64,000 bases of DNA from Hahella sp. Its GTDB lineage: Bacteria; Pseudomonadota; Gammaproteobacteria; Pseudomonadales; Oleiphilaceae. Shown in pieces: positions 26,514 to 36,677 of this stretch (positions are counted from its first letter, which is position 1; each line of letters starts with the position of its first letter). The notes beneath the pieces were generated by a model. It saw nothing but the letters and a program-made list of their open reading frames with translations, was not told the DNA's origin and did no database searches. Made by a program: the position numbers and the translations under genes. The DNA lies in NCBI GenBank assembly GCA_028280065.1, contig JANQMN010000058.1, forward strand, positions 108,704 through 172,703, written 5' to 3'.

Positions 26514-28103
26514 ATGGATGCCAATCAGGACCAAGGTGTGCCGGGCAGTATCGACGAACAACATAATTGGCGTTACACACTCAGGCAGTTTGCCAACCCA
26601 CGAGTGTGGAGCATGCTGTTTCTGGGATTTTCCGCCGGCCTCCCGCTACTGCTTATCTTTTCCTCACTGTCATTATGGTTGAATGAGGCCGGTGTAGAGC
26701 GCGCGACAATAACTTTTTTTAGTTGGGGCGCGCTTGCTTATTCCTTCAAGTTTGTCTGGGCTCCCTTGGTTGACCGGTTGCCGGTTCCAATTTTAACCAG
26801 ATCCATGGGCAGGCGGCGAAGTTGGTTGCTTCTGTCTCAATCTAGTATTGCATTGGCCATCTGCAGTATGGCAATGATCGATCCGGCATTAGGTGAACAG
26901 CATCTTACCTGGATGGCGCTTGCCGTGGTTTTGCTGGGCTTTTCCTCCGCCACCCAGGATATTGTCATCGATGCGTTTCGCATTGAATCGGGGACTCCGG
27001 ATTTACAGGCGCTGATGTCTTCAACCTATATCGCCGGGTATCGGCTTGGCATGATTGTGACCGGGGCGGGGGCGCTGCTGCTTGCCAGTTGGTTCGGTAC
27101 GACGAAGGCGGCTTACATTTATAATGCCTGGCAGAATACCTATTTCATCATGGCGGGATTTATGGGAATTGGAATCTTAACCACTTTCCTGGTTCCCGAA
27201 CCTCAGCGCAATGAGCTGAGAGACGAGTATTCGCCCTGGCAATATTTTCGTTTTTTCCTGCTGTTTATTCTTGCGGTGCTGGTCCTGGTAGCCAGTTACT
27301 TGTTGAGTGACGAACTCACGGCACACAGCAAAGACTGGCTGGCGAATCAATTAGGTAACAAAGCTATCGCCGGCTTATTCGTCGAGTCAGTTCGGTTATC
27401 CCTCGCGGTTTCGTTGGCTGCGATTGCGGCTATGTTACTTTATCGGTTAGGCGTCGCAGATCGGAAGCTTGTCGTCGACTCTTATGTCGAACCAATCAGA
27501 GAATTTTTCACCCGGCACGGGAAAAACCTGGCAATTCTACTGTTGGTCTTTATCTGCTTCTATCGGATATCGGACATTGTGTTAGGTGTCATCTCGAACG
27601 TGTTCTATCAGGATATGGGCTATACCAAAGACGAAATCGCCACAGCCGTGAAGTTTTTCGGTGTCGTCATGACAATTGTCGGGGGATTGGTCGGCGGGGT
27701 ATTCGCCCTTCGGTTCGGTGTGATCAGAGTGCTTTTTCTCGGGGCTTTGCTGACGATTGTGACCAATCTACTGTTTATGTGGCTTGCCAACATCGAGCAC
27801 AATTTGGCGATACTATATTTTGTGGTGTCGGCAGATAACCTGGCCGCGGGAATTGCCAGCGCCGCCTTCGTGGCTTTTCTTTCCAGTCTTACCAATATTT
27901 CGTTTACTGCCATGCAGTACGCCATATTCAGCTCCTTGATGACGCTCTTTCCAAAGGGTATCGGAGGATACTCGGGCAGTATTGTTGAGAATGTCGGCTA
28001 CTCGAATTTCTTTTTGATTGCCAGTTTGATGGGCGTACCCATTCTGTTTCTGATCCTGTTAGTGAAGAAGTATTTGGTGCTGGAGAAAACCGGTGACAAG
28101 TAA
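26514..28103 (+). CDS. ampG: AmpG-type muropeptide permease
   Basis: This 529-residue major-facilitator protein has about 14 membrane segments. Typical AmpG stretches are MLFLGFSAGLPLLLIFSSLS near the start, YSFKFVWAPLVDRLPVP, and SSATQDIVIDAFRIE in the N-terminal half. AmpG imports anhydromuropeptides released during wall turnover, for recycling and for control of AmpC beta-lactamase where present. No ampC or ampR is in the window. The start at 26514 lies 106 bases after yajQ. Confidence 0.88.
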   Translation: MDANQDQGVPGSIDEQHNWRYTLRQFANPRVWSMLFLGFSAGLPLLLIFSSLSLWLNEAGVERATITFFSWGALAYSFKFVWAPLVDRLPVPILTRSMGRRRSWLLLSQSSIALAICSMAMIDPALGEQHLTWMALAVVLLGFSSATQDIVIDAFRIESGTPDLQALMSSTYIAGYRLGMIVTGAGALLLASWFGTTKAAYIYNAWQNTYFIMAGFMGIGILTTFLVPEPQRNELRDEYSPWQYFRFFLLFILAVLVLVASYLLSDELTAHSKDWLANQLGNKAIAGLFVESVRLSLAVSLAAIAAMLLYRLGVADRKLVVDSYVEPIREFFTRHGKNLAILLLVFICFYRISDIVLGVISNVFYQDMGYTKDEIATAVKFFGVVMTIVGGLVGGVFALRFGVIRVLFLGALLTIVTNLLFMWLANIEHNLAILYFVVSADNLAAGIASAAFVAFLSSLTNISFTAMQYAIFSSLMTLFPKGIGGYSGSIVENVGYSNFFLIASLMGVPILFLILLVKKYLVLEKTGDK

Positions 28104-28150
28104 CAAATAGTTTTCTGAGAGAGATAAACGTAACCCAATGAAGAGTATGG

Positions 28151-28471
28151 CTATGCGCTTTCAGGTTGCCAGCGGTATTTTTTCAGATTAACTTTTCCTT
28201 CGGTTACTATGATTCCTTCTTCTCTGAGCTTTTGCTTTTGCAATCTGAAAGCTTCAGAGTTTTCCGGAAAGGATATCTGTCCCTTGCTATTGATAACCCT
28301 GTGCCAAGGGATGTTGGAATCTTCTGATGTTGCTTTAAGGGCGAAACCGACATAACGCGCATAACCGGGCAAGCCGGCTAATTTTGCTACCGCGCCATAG
28401 GTACACACCCGTCCATGAGGTATCTGGCTGACCACATACCAAATCGCAGTGAGCTTGTCTTGATCAGCCAT
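28151..28471 (-). CDS. Alkyltransferase-like protein (ATL), MGMT fold without the active cysteine
   Basis: This 106-residue protein contains the DNA-binding domain of O6-alkylguanine-DNA alkyltransferases (IPHGRVCTYGAVAKLAGLPG, ARYVGFAL). The active-site motif PCHRV is replaced by PWHRV, the mark of alkyltransferase-like proteins. Such proteins bind O6-alkylguanine and hand the lesion to nucleotide excision repair rather than repairing it. It is of the length of E. coli YbaZ-type proteins. The short-chain dehydrogenase lies 37 bases upstream on the same strand. Confidence 0.92.
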   Translation of the reverse strand: MADQDKLTAIWYVVSQIPHGRVCTYGAVAKLAGLPGYARYVGFALKATSEDSNIPWHRVINSKGQISFPENSEAFRLQKQKLREEGIIVTEGKVNLKKYRWQPESA

Positions 28472-28508
28472 TCTCTTGCTCTAAAGTAGAAAGTGAGTTT
28501 GCTTGCTG

Positions 28509-29270
28509 TTATAAACGAAGCGCCCCGTCCACTTCAATCACCCTGCCCGATAGGTAGTCATTCTGCATGATAAAGGCCACGGTTTGGGCTATGTCGTCAG
28601 GATTACCCAAATGCTTTAAGGGAATGGTGTTCTTGAAACGTTCGTAAGCCTCCGGAGGCATGCTGGCCGTCATTTCGGTTTCCATGAAACCAGGGGCGAT
28701 AGCCATACTTCGAATGCCGTATCTGGCCAGTTCCTTTGCCCAGGTCACCGTCATTCCGGCAACGCCCGCCTTAGCGGCGGTATAGTTGGTTTGGCCGATA
28801 TTCCCGGCGCGGGAAATGCTGGAGATGTTGATGATACAACCCTTGCAATTGTTTTCAATCATATGGCTGACGACTTCCCTGGTGCATAGGAATACTGCCG
28901 TCAAATTAACATCGATTACCGCCTGCCAATGCTCCAGTGAAAGCTTCTTCACGACTTTTCCTTCCTTTGCTTTGACCAACAGGCCGTCACGCAAGATTCC
29001 CGCATTGTTAACCAGGCCGTTGATTTTTCCAAAGTCGTTGATGACCTGGCTAAAGGTCTGTTCGACCTGTGTTTCGTCCGTGACATTGCAAAAGTAGGAT
29101 TTTGCTTTAACGCCATGCTCCCTGGCCATTGCCAGGGTTTCGTCCATGCGTTCCTGGTTAAGATCGAGAATGGCGATATCTGCGCCTAATTTGGCCAGGT
29201 GCAGCGTCATCGCGCGGCCCAAACCCTGGCCGCCTCCAGTGATTGCTACCACTGCGTTTTTCAGTTCCAT
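28509..29270 (-). CDS. Short-chain dehydrogenase/reductase, FabG-like
   Basis: This 253-residue protein has the classical short-chain dehydrogenase layout: the cofactor loop TGGGQGLG near residue 11, D-L-N after strand two, NNAG (LVNNAGILRDG), and the catalytic S-Y-K set (NISSISRAGNIGQTNYTAAK). It ends with a typical SGRVIEVDGAL. The acidic residue after strand two (ILDLN) favours NAD(H) over NADP(H), which is less usual for a fatty-acid FabG. It is probably a FabG-like 3-oxoacyl or hydroxyacyl dehydrogenase outside the main fab cluster. The substrate is uncertain. Confidence 0.9.
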   Translation of the reverse strand: MELKNAVVAITGGGQGLGRAMTLHLAKLGADIAILDLNQERMDETLAMAREHGVKAKSYFCNVTDETQVEQTFSQVINDFGKINGLVNNAGILRDGLLVKAKEGKVVKKLSLEHWQAVIDVNLTAVFLCTREVVSHMIENNCKGCIINISSISRAGNIGQTNYTAAKAGVAGMTVTWAKELARYGIRSMAIAPGFMETEMTASMPPEAYERFKNTIPLKHLGNPDDIAQTVAFIMQNDYLSGRVIEVDGALRL

Positions 29271-29745
29271 ATTTGATTCCTCATAGATAGTGTCATACCA
29301 AAACGAATGTTTTTATTAAGCGAGGTTCTTCCAAAATTACTCGGCTTGCTGCCGTATGATGCGCCATGCGCACCGTTTTCGCGTTCTTAAGATGGATATG
29401 GTGCTACGGATACACCCCGGGTAGTTATGCAAGTTCCTCAAGCGATAGTTTTTATTATGGATAGGATATTTTTCCCAGCAGAATCCACCGCTGTTGTCCT
29501 GATTCCAGATACGGAAGAATTTGCGGGTCAGCTTCGAATAACGGGTTGCAGAACCCTTAAATGCCCCCAATATACCTACCAATAGCGTTCCAAACTCGGG
29601 TATTTATTCTTGTAAATGATCCATAACACTATATTAGACTTTGGTCGTAGGCGGTCAACTTGATCGTGGAAATATTTTGCGGTTTGGCGAATAGTCAAGA
29701 ATCTTTAGCGGCATGCTAAGGGTTTGAAAAAGGTAGTTTTTTTAT
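29271..29745. other. Intergenic region, no supported gene
   Basis: These 475 bases lie between the divergent dehydrogenase and fxsA. An 81-codon minus-strand frame at 29337-29582 has a basic, low-complexity product without a recognisable family or ribosome site, and I do not accept it as a gene. No terminator, tRNA or repeat is visible. Confidence 0.45.
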
Positions 29746-30282
29746 ATGGTTAGCTTTATTCCCTATGTCATACCGCTAATTGCGATCATAGAAATTTTTC
29801 TGATCATCAAAATCGGCGGCATCATCGGTTTCTGGGCCACGGTAGGCATCGTGTTATTGACTGGCATAACAGGCGTTACGCTGCTCAGGCATCAAGGATT
29901 TCAGTTGCTTAACCAGGTTCAGCAGCGCATGCAGAATAATCAGATGCCCGCCACCGAACTGTTGGAAGGCGTGGCTCTTTTAATGGGGGGCTTAATGTTG
30001 GTGACGCCCGGCTTCCTGACCGATATTGTCGGATTTTGCTTGCTTCTACCGCCTTCGCGCAAGTTGCTCATCGCACTAGTTTCCCGGCAGCTTAAACGCA
30101 CGATTCAGGTTCATTCAACTCAGGGTTTCTATTCCCAATCCACGACTTTCAACCATGCCGGCCCTTCTTCGGCAGGTCCCGATAAACCCGGATATCAGGC
30201 AGGCCGGGGTGGAAATGACGTCTTCGAAGGGGAATTTGAACGGCTTGGCGAGGACGAAAATAGTCATCCGGAAAAAAAATAG
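29746..30282 (+). CDS. fxsA: FxsA-family inner membrane protein
   Basis: This 178-residue protein has three to four membrane segments in its first 110 residues and a polar tail. The family pattern is clear: PLIAIIEIFLIIKIGGIIGFW, TLLRHQGFQLLNQVQQRM then ALLMGGLMLVTPGFLTDIVG with LLPPSRKLL. In E. coli the gene modulates exclusion of phage T7 by the F plasmid; the wider role is unknown. It lies directly upstream of groESL, an arrangement common in gammaproteobacteria. An AT-rich inverted repeat (30283-30300) follows its stop codon. Confidence 0.9.
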   Translation: MVSFIPYVIPLIAIIEIFLIIKIGGIIGFWATVGIVLLTGITGVTLLRHQGFQLLNQVQQRMQNNQMPATELLEGVALLMGGLMLVTPGFLTDIVGFCLLLPPSRKLLIALVSRQLKRTIQVHSTQGFYSQSTTFNHAGPSSAGPDKPGYQAGRGGNDVFEGEFERLGEDENSHPEKK

Positions 30283-30302
30283 CATTTTTTTTAAAAAATG
30301 AT

Positions 30303-30330
30303 GTTGAAATGCAAAACCTGATCCCCATTT
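30303..30330 (+). promoter_or_regulatory. Sigma-32-type heat-shock promoter of groESL
   Basis: GTTGAAA (30303-30309) and CCCCATTT (30323-30330) are separated by 13 bases. They match the heat-shock sigma-32 consensus (CTTGAA, then CCCCATNT) closely, about 105 bases before groES. No CIRCE inverted repeat is present, so control is probably by sigma-32 and not by HrcA. Confidence 0.8.
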
Positions 30331-30436
30331 ATGCTTCACACAAATCGGGCGCTTTCGCGTAGAGCCATCGAATCTCGGGCAGCGTCCTCAGAAATCCTCA
30401 AAAAAGCTAGTTGTTATAACTGGGAGAAATAGCGAA

Positions 30437-32421
<1,985 letters not shown>

Positions 32422-32446
32422 AGCCGGCTGGCTAGCCAATCCCTCC

Positions 32447-32477
32447 AAAAAGCCCCGCATCGTGCCGGGGCTTTTTG
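32447..32477 (+). terminator. Intrinsic terminator of groESL
   Basis: AAAAAGCCCCG and its complement CGGGGCTTTTT flank a short loop; the stem is GC rich and followed by a T run. Confidence 0.92.
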
Positions 32478-32706
32478 CATTACACATCCTTAACGGCATT
32501 TTCTTCCCTATTCCTTGTACAAACCACGGTTTTCTATTAGAAAACACGCTATGATGCAGTCCCCATGGAGTTCGTCTACCGGTAATTTGTTATTGGCTAT
32601 CCTGGATTGCCCGGGCAATGCAATCTTGCGATTCATTCTAGGCTGGAAATGTCTATCGGAGAGCGGCGAAAAAAAGGAAATGTTCGAGGTCAGCTTATGG
32701 TAAGTC

Positions 32707-33459
32707 GTGGTTAAAAAGGTTTTCATCGCTTTATTTTTCGGACTGTTTTGTTACGCGGTAGCTTTAGTCGCCTTTATGCCGTTGTCCTTCGCTTGGGAGC
32801 AAATTCAGCGCTGGGTTCCGAAACAACAGCTACCAGTACAATTAGGCGCCAAGCGAGGCACTGTCTGGGATGGCGCTACTCTGGTGAAGCACCGCTATTT
32901 CAATGGCCAGGTGACATGGCAGCTCTACCCGTTCAAGTCATTGTTCGGCGCAAATTTTCTGGATTTGTCCGTCCGGGCGGAAAACGGCGATTTACAGGCA
33001 ACCGCATCGCTGGAAGGTCTGGACGTCGCCTTGATAGGGGATCTACAGGTCGACCTGAAAATGCTCCAGCCCATTTTACGGAAGCATCGAATTGACCTGG
33101 GCGGGTTGTTAACGGTAAGGAATTTATCAGCCGTCATCGATTCCCGGTCGGGTTTGCCTTTGACCATGGCGGGAAGCGCCCGATGGGAAGGCGGGCCGGT
33201 TTCCTATCCTTTGGGCCGCAAACGGCAAACTTCGCAAATGCCGCCTTTGGCGGGTCTGATTGTGCAGCGTAACGACGAAATTGTGTTAGATGTAAATGAC
33301 GAGGAAACCGGCAAAACAGTAATGCAGATGCAGTTTACGCAAGATGGCGTGGTCAAAATTCAGATTCGCAAGCGCTTGCTGGACTTGGCGGATGCTCCCT
33401 GGGGCGGAGGCGGGAGTGCCGATGACATTGTCTTTAAGGTTCAGCAGAAGTTGATTTAG
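32707..33459 (+). CDS. gspN: Type II secretion system protein N (GspN)
   Basis: This 250-residue protein begins at GTG (MVKKVFIALFFGLFCYAVAL), with one N-terminal membrane helix and a periplasmic remainder. The GspN pattern is visible: QLPVQLGAKRGTVWDGATLV, VTWQLYPFKSLFGANFLDL and the QMPPLAGLIVQRNDEI region. GspN is an inner-membrane accessory of type II secretion in some species. The next gene, gspC, starts three bases after its stop, so the genes are co-transcribed and probably coupled. Here gspN comes first, whereas classical clusters place it last. Confidence 0.85.
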   Translation: MVKKVFIALFFGLFCYAVALVAFMPLSFAWEQIQRWVPKQQLPVQLGAKRGTVWDGATLVKHRYFNGQVTWQLYPFKSLFGANFLDLSVRAENGDLQATASLEGLDVALIGDLQVDLKMLQPILRKHRIDLGGLLTVRNLSAVIDSRSGLPLTMAGSARWEGGPVSYPLGRKRQTSQMPPLAGLIVQRNDEIVLDVNDEETGKTVMQMQFTQDGVVKIQIRKRLLDLADAPWGGGGSADDIVFKVQQKLI

Positions 33460-33462
33460 GGC

Positions 33463-34320
33463 GTGGCAAGCATGACTGAAACGGGAATTTCGAAAGCTGC
33501 CTGGTGGCTGTTCTTGCTGGCTCTGGCGGTAGTTGCTTGGCAAGCGGGACAGCTCACCTGGAAACTCTGGGAAGCCGATGAATTAGTCGTACTCGATGCT
33601 AAAAAGGGTTCAACTTCCAGTTCTTCCACTCTGCATAAAAACTATAAATCATGGAATTTGTTTGGCAAACAAGAGATTGCAAGCAATACTTTAACACAAC
33701 CTAAAGTTGTTGACACTCCGGAGACTCGCTTAAGATTGCAGCTTTTGGGCGTAGTGGTGAGTGATGATCCGCAGGAATCAAGCGCTATCATTTCTGAGCA
33801 AGGCCGAAATGCAGAGTACTACAAAGTGGGTGATAAGCTGCCGGGAAATGCCCTGTTGGATTCGGTGTTTCAAGATCACATTTTGTTAAGTCGAAATGGT
33901 GCGATTGAGCGGTTAACCTTTGACGAAGCCGTTGCGGCAGGCAGTAGCAACGCCATTGCAGCCGTTGCATCATCCGAAGTGGACCAGCCCGAAGAACCGG
34001 AAATAGAGTCGCCCGAGCAGTTTCTTGACGTTGCACAGCAACGGTTGGCTGCCAATCCGCGAGCGGCTTTGGCATCCGTGGGGTTATCGCCTTCTTCTAC
34101 TGAGGAAGGGCCGGCCGGGTATGTTTATAACGGTAGAAATCCGATGTTGGCGTCCATGAATATGCAGAAAGGCGATGTTATTCGCTCCGTTAACGGTCAC
34201 CAGTTAGGGGATATAGAGCAAGATCGGGCCAAACTGCAAGAACTCTATGAGAGTGGTTATTTGGAAGTGGAAATTGAACGCGAAGGCGCTACGTTTACGA
34301 TTAATTATCCGTTACGTTAA
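33463..34320 (+). CDS. gspC: Type II secretion system protein C (GspC)
   Basis: This protein has 285 residues from GTG at 33463, or 282 from ATG at 33472; neither has a clear ribosome site. An N-terminal membrane helix (about 13-30) is followed by the homology region (LQLLGVVVSDDPQESSAIIS, KVGDKLPGNALLDSVFQDHI), which contacts the secretin. The C-terminal PDZ-like domain (about 195-285) contains MQKGDVIRSVNGHQLGD. GspC links the inner-membrane platform to GspD. It is part of the gspN-C-D operon. Confidence 0.9.
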   Translation: MASMTETGISKAAWWLFLLALAVVAWQAGQLTWKLWEADELVVLDAKKGSTSSSSTLHKNYKSWNLFGKQEIASNTLTQPKVVDTPETRLRLQLLGVVVSDDPQESSAIISEQGRNAEYYKVGDKLPGNALLDSVFQDHILLSRNGAIERLTFDEAVAAGSSNAIAAVASSEVDQPEEPEIESPEQFLDVAQQRLAANPRAALASVGLSPSSTEEGPAGYVYNGRNPMLASMNMQKGDVIRSVNGHQLGDIEQDRAKLQELYESGYLEVEIEREGATFTINYPLR

Positions 34321-34422
34321 ATCGTTTGCGGGCTTATACGCAGTTGTTGGAACACTGCCGGGTTAAGCTTCGAAGCCTGCCGGTGAGGATGAATTCAGTA
34401 TCTTGGTAAAGAAGTTATCGAC

Positions 34423-36393
34423 ATGGATATAAAGAGGGTTAAAGCAATTTGGCTGGGCATGCTGCTGGTTCTACTCGGCGCAGCAAATAGTGCTTGGAGC
34501 GATGAACAGACCTGGAAAGTCAATCTCAAGGATGCCGATATCCGCGCATTTATTTCTCAAATAGCCGATATTACCGGGTATAGTTTTGTAGTGGACCCGC
34601 GAATTCGTAGCAACAACAAGGTCACCGTCATTTCCAATGCTCCGATGAGCCGGGAAGAAATTTACGAAATGTTTCTTTCCGTGTTAAGCGTACATGGCTA
34701 TGCAGCCGTTCCCTCCGAAGGATTCATTAAGATCATTCAGCAAAACTCCGCGAAACAGAGTGCGCAGAACACCAGTATTTTTCGAACCATCCCCAAAGAA
34801 CAATTGGTGACCCGCGTCATTCAGGTTAAAAATGCCAATGCATTGGAGTTGGTACCGATACTGCGGCCGATGGTCGCCAAGTATGGGCACCTGGCAGGTG
34901 TTGCCGCGGCAAATGCCCTGATCATTAGTGATCACATCAACAACATAGAGCGCATTCAACGCATCGTCGGCGAATTGGATAGCCCGGCAAACTATGAATT
35001 GGAAGTAGTGCAGCTGGAAGAAGCCTGGGTTGGCGACATGGTGAAGCTGTTGGAAGAGCTGGCGCCCACCGAACTCGGCAAGGGGCCGGCAAAATCTACG
35101 AAGAAGTTCAGTGTGGTTGCCGATGAACGCAGCAATCGTCTCATTCTGAAAGGGGATGAGAATTTTCGCGGAAAAATGCGGGAATTGATAGCCAAACTTG
35201 ATCAGCCGGCGGCAGTGACGGGTACCACCAAAGTCATTAATTTGCGTCACGCGGATGCGGAAAAACTCGCCGAACTATTGAAAGGCTTGATGGGTGAAAT
35301 AGTCCCGGCGGCAGGCGATAAGGGGAAAGCGGCGCCGGGTTCCGGCAAGGTCAGCATATTTCCGGATGAAGGCTTGAATGCCTTGGTTGTCAGGGCCGAA
35401 CCGTCGATGATGAAGGAAATAGAGCAGGTGATCGAGCAGCTTGACATTCGCCGGGCGCAGGTGTTGATAGAGGCTGCTATTGTTGAAATCAGCGACAGTC
35501 TGAGCCGGCAGCTTGGTGTTCAACTGGTGGCTGGTGATATTAGCGGTGAATCCGGGCCGGTGGGATTCACCAATTTCAATAATGTAGGACTTTCTGCTGC
35601 TTCGGTTTTACAGGCGATTGCCGCAGGGTCGACTTCAGTGAATATCGCTGCCGATATAGCCGCGATCGGTATCGGCGAGCAAAAAACGTCAGGTGCCTGG
35701 GGGGCGTTAATCCAGGCGCTTGCCGGAAGCGGTCAGGCTAATCTGCTTTCGACGCCAAGCATCATTACCATGGATAACCAGCAATCGGAGATCGTGGTCG
35801 GTCAAAACGTACCGTTCCGCACCGGACAAACGGCGACCGGCACTGACGGGACAACCAATCCGTTTACCACCATTGAACGCCAGGATGTTGGGTTGACTTT
35901 GCGGGTGACTCCCAGCATCAGTGACGGGGACCTTGTGCGTCTGGAAATCGAGCAGGAATCCTCCACTATCAGTAACTCCGCAGTGGCCGGAGCCGCTGAT
36001 TTGGTAACCAACAAGCGGCAGATCAAGACTTCCGTGCTCGCGGATAATTCCGAAACCATCGTCCTGGGCGGGCTGATGAGTGAGAATGCGATAACAACGG
36101 AATCAAAAGTCCCGTTACTTGGCGATATTCCACTGTTGGGTGCGCTGTTTCGAAGCACGTCTTCCTCGAAAGAAAAACAAAACCTCCTGGTCTTCCTGCG
36201 TCCGACCATTATGCGAAACAAAGAAGAAGCGCGGGCGATTAGCGATAGCAAGTATCAGGGATTGTGGGAGTTGAACTTGTCCATCAAGGAAGAGCTTGAG
36301 GGTAAGGAAGCCGCTAAAAAGGCCGTTCGACCGGAGCTCGACGAGTTCTTTCAAGGCAATGAATTTATAAATAAAACCCCTGTTGAAGATTAA
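34423..36393 (+). CDS. gspD: Type II secretin (GspD)
   Basis: This 656-residue protein has a signal peptide (LLGAANSAWS, cleaved near residue 26), N0-N3 domains (about 30-315, with DIRAFISQIADITGYSFVVD and the repeated LRHADAEKLAELLKGL-type segments), and the C-terminal secretin domain (about 345-620). The secretin signature (VPLLGDIPLLGALFRS) is present at about 560-580. It makes the multimeric outer-membrane channel for folded exoproteins. No gspE-M genes follow; aspS is next. The hairpin GCCTGCG-loop-CGCAGGC follows the stop at 36420-36442. Confidence 0.95.
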   Translation: MDIKRVKAIWLGMLLVLLGAANSAWSDEQTWKVNLKDADIRAFISQIADITGYSFVVDPRIRSNNKVTVISNAPMSREEIYEMFLSVLSVHGYAAVPSEGFIKIIQQNSAKQSAQNTSIFRTIPKEQLVTRVIQVKNANALELVPILRPMVAKYGHLAGVAAANALIISDHINNIERIQRIVGELDSPANYELEVVQLEEAWVGDMVKLLEELAPTELGKGPAKSTKKFSVVADERSNRLILKGDENFRGKMRELIAKLDQPAAVTGTTKVINLRHADAEKLAELLKGLMGEIVPAAGDKGKAAPGSGKVSIFPDEGLNALVVRAEPSMMKEIEQVIEQLDIRRAQVLIEAAIVEISDSLSRQLGVQLVAGDISGESGPVGFTNFNNVGLSAASVLQAIAAGSTSVNIAADIAAIGIGEQKTSGAWGALIQALAGSGQANLLSTPSIITMDNQQSEIVVGQNVPFRTGQTATGTDGTTNPFTTIERQDVGLTLRVTPSISDGDLVRLEIEQESSTISNSAVAGAADLVTNKRQIKTSVLADNSETIVLGGLMSENAITTESKVPLLGDIPLLGALFRSTSSSKEKQNLLVFLRPTIMRNKEEARAISDSKYQGLWELNLSIKEELEGKEAAKKAVRPELDEFFQGNEFINKTPVED

Positions 36394-36677
36394 TCACCCT
36401 CTTTCCCATATCGATTGACGCCTGCGCTTTTCGACGCAGGCAAATCCATTTCAGGCAAGGTGTTTTCACTTTCCCGGCCGGAAATGGAATAGGGGACTGC
36501 TTTTGCCACCTTTTCCCGCTATAATACAGCGCTTTTTTGCCTGGGGTCGGCCATTCAGAGCCGGGTTATCCTTAGGTAGAGTAAATTTGGAAGGAACTGT
36601 CGGGCGGAATGCTGAATTTATTAGGCATCCGTTCACAGCGTGTTTGAGAGAATTAAGCGGAATTACGGGAAACAGTT

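Noticed and set aside
29337..29582. An 81-codon minus-strand frame upstream of fxsA
   Set aside because: No ribosome site, no recognisable domain, basic low-complexity product in a region that looks non-coding.
30283..30436. CIRCE element for groESL
   Set aside because: No TTAGCACTC inverted repeat; a sigma-32 promoter is found instead.
32515..32703. A 62-codon frame between the groEL terminator and gspN
   Set aside because: TTG start, no ribosome site and no family; likely the gspN leader.
34684..35250. A 188-codon minus-strand frame inside gspD
   Set aside because: Antisense shadow of the secretin gene, whose motifs and length are unambiguous.
36420..36442. Hairpin after gspD as a terminator
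   Set aside because: The stem GCCTGCG/CGCAGGC is good but no T tract follows on either strand, so it is not an intrinsic terminator by sequence.
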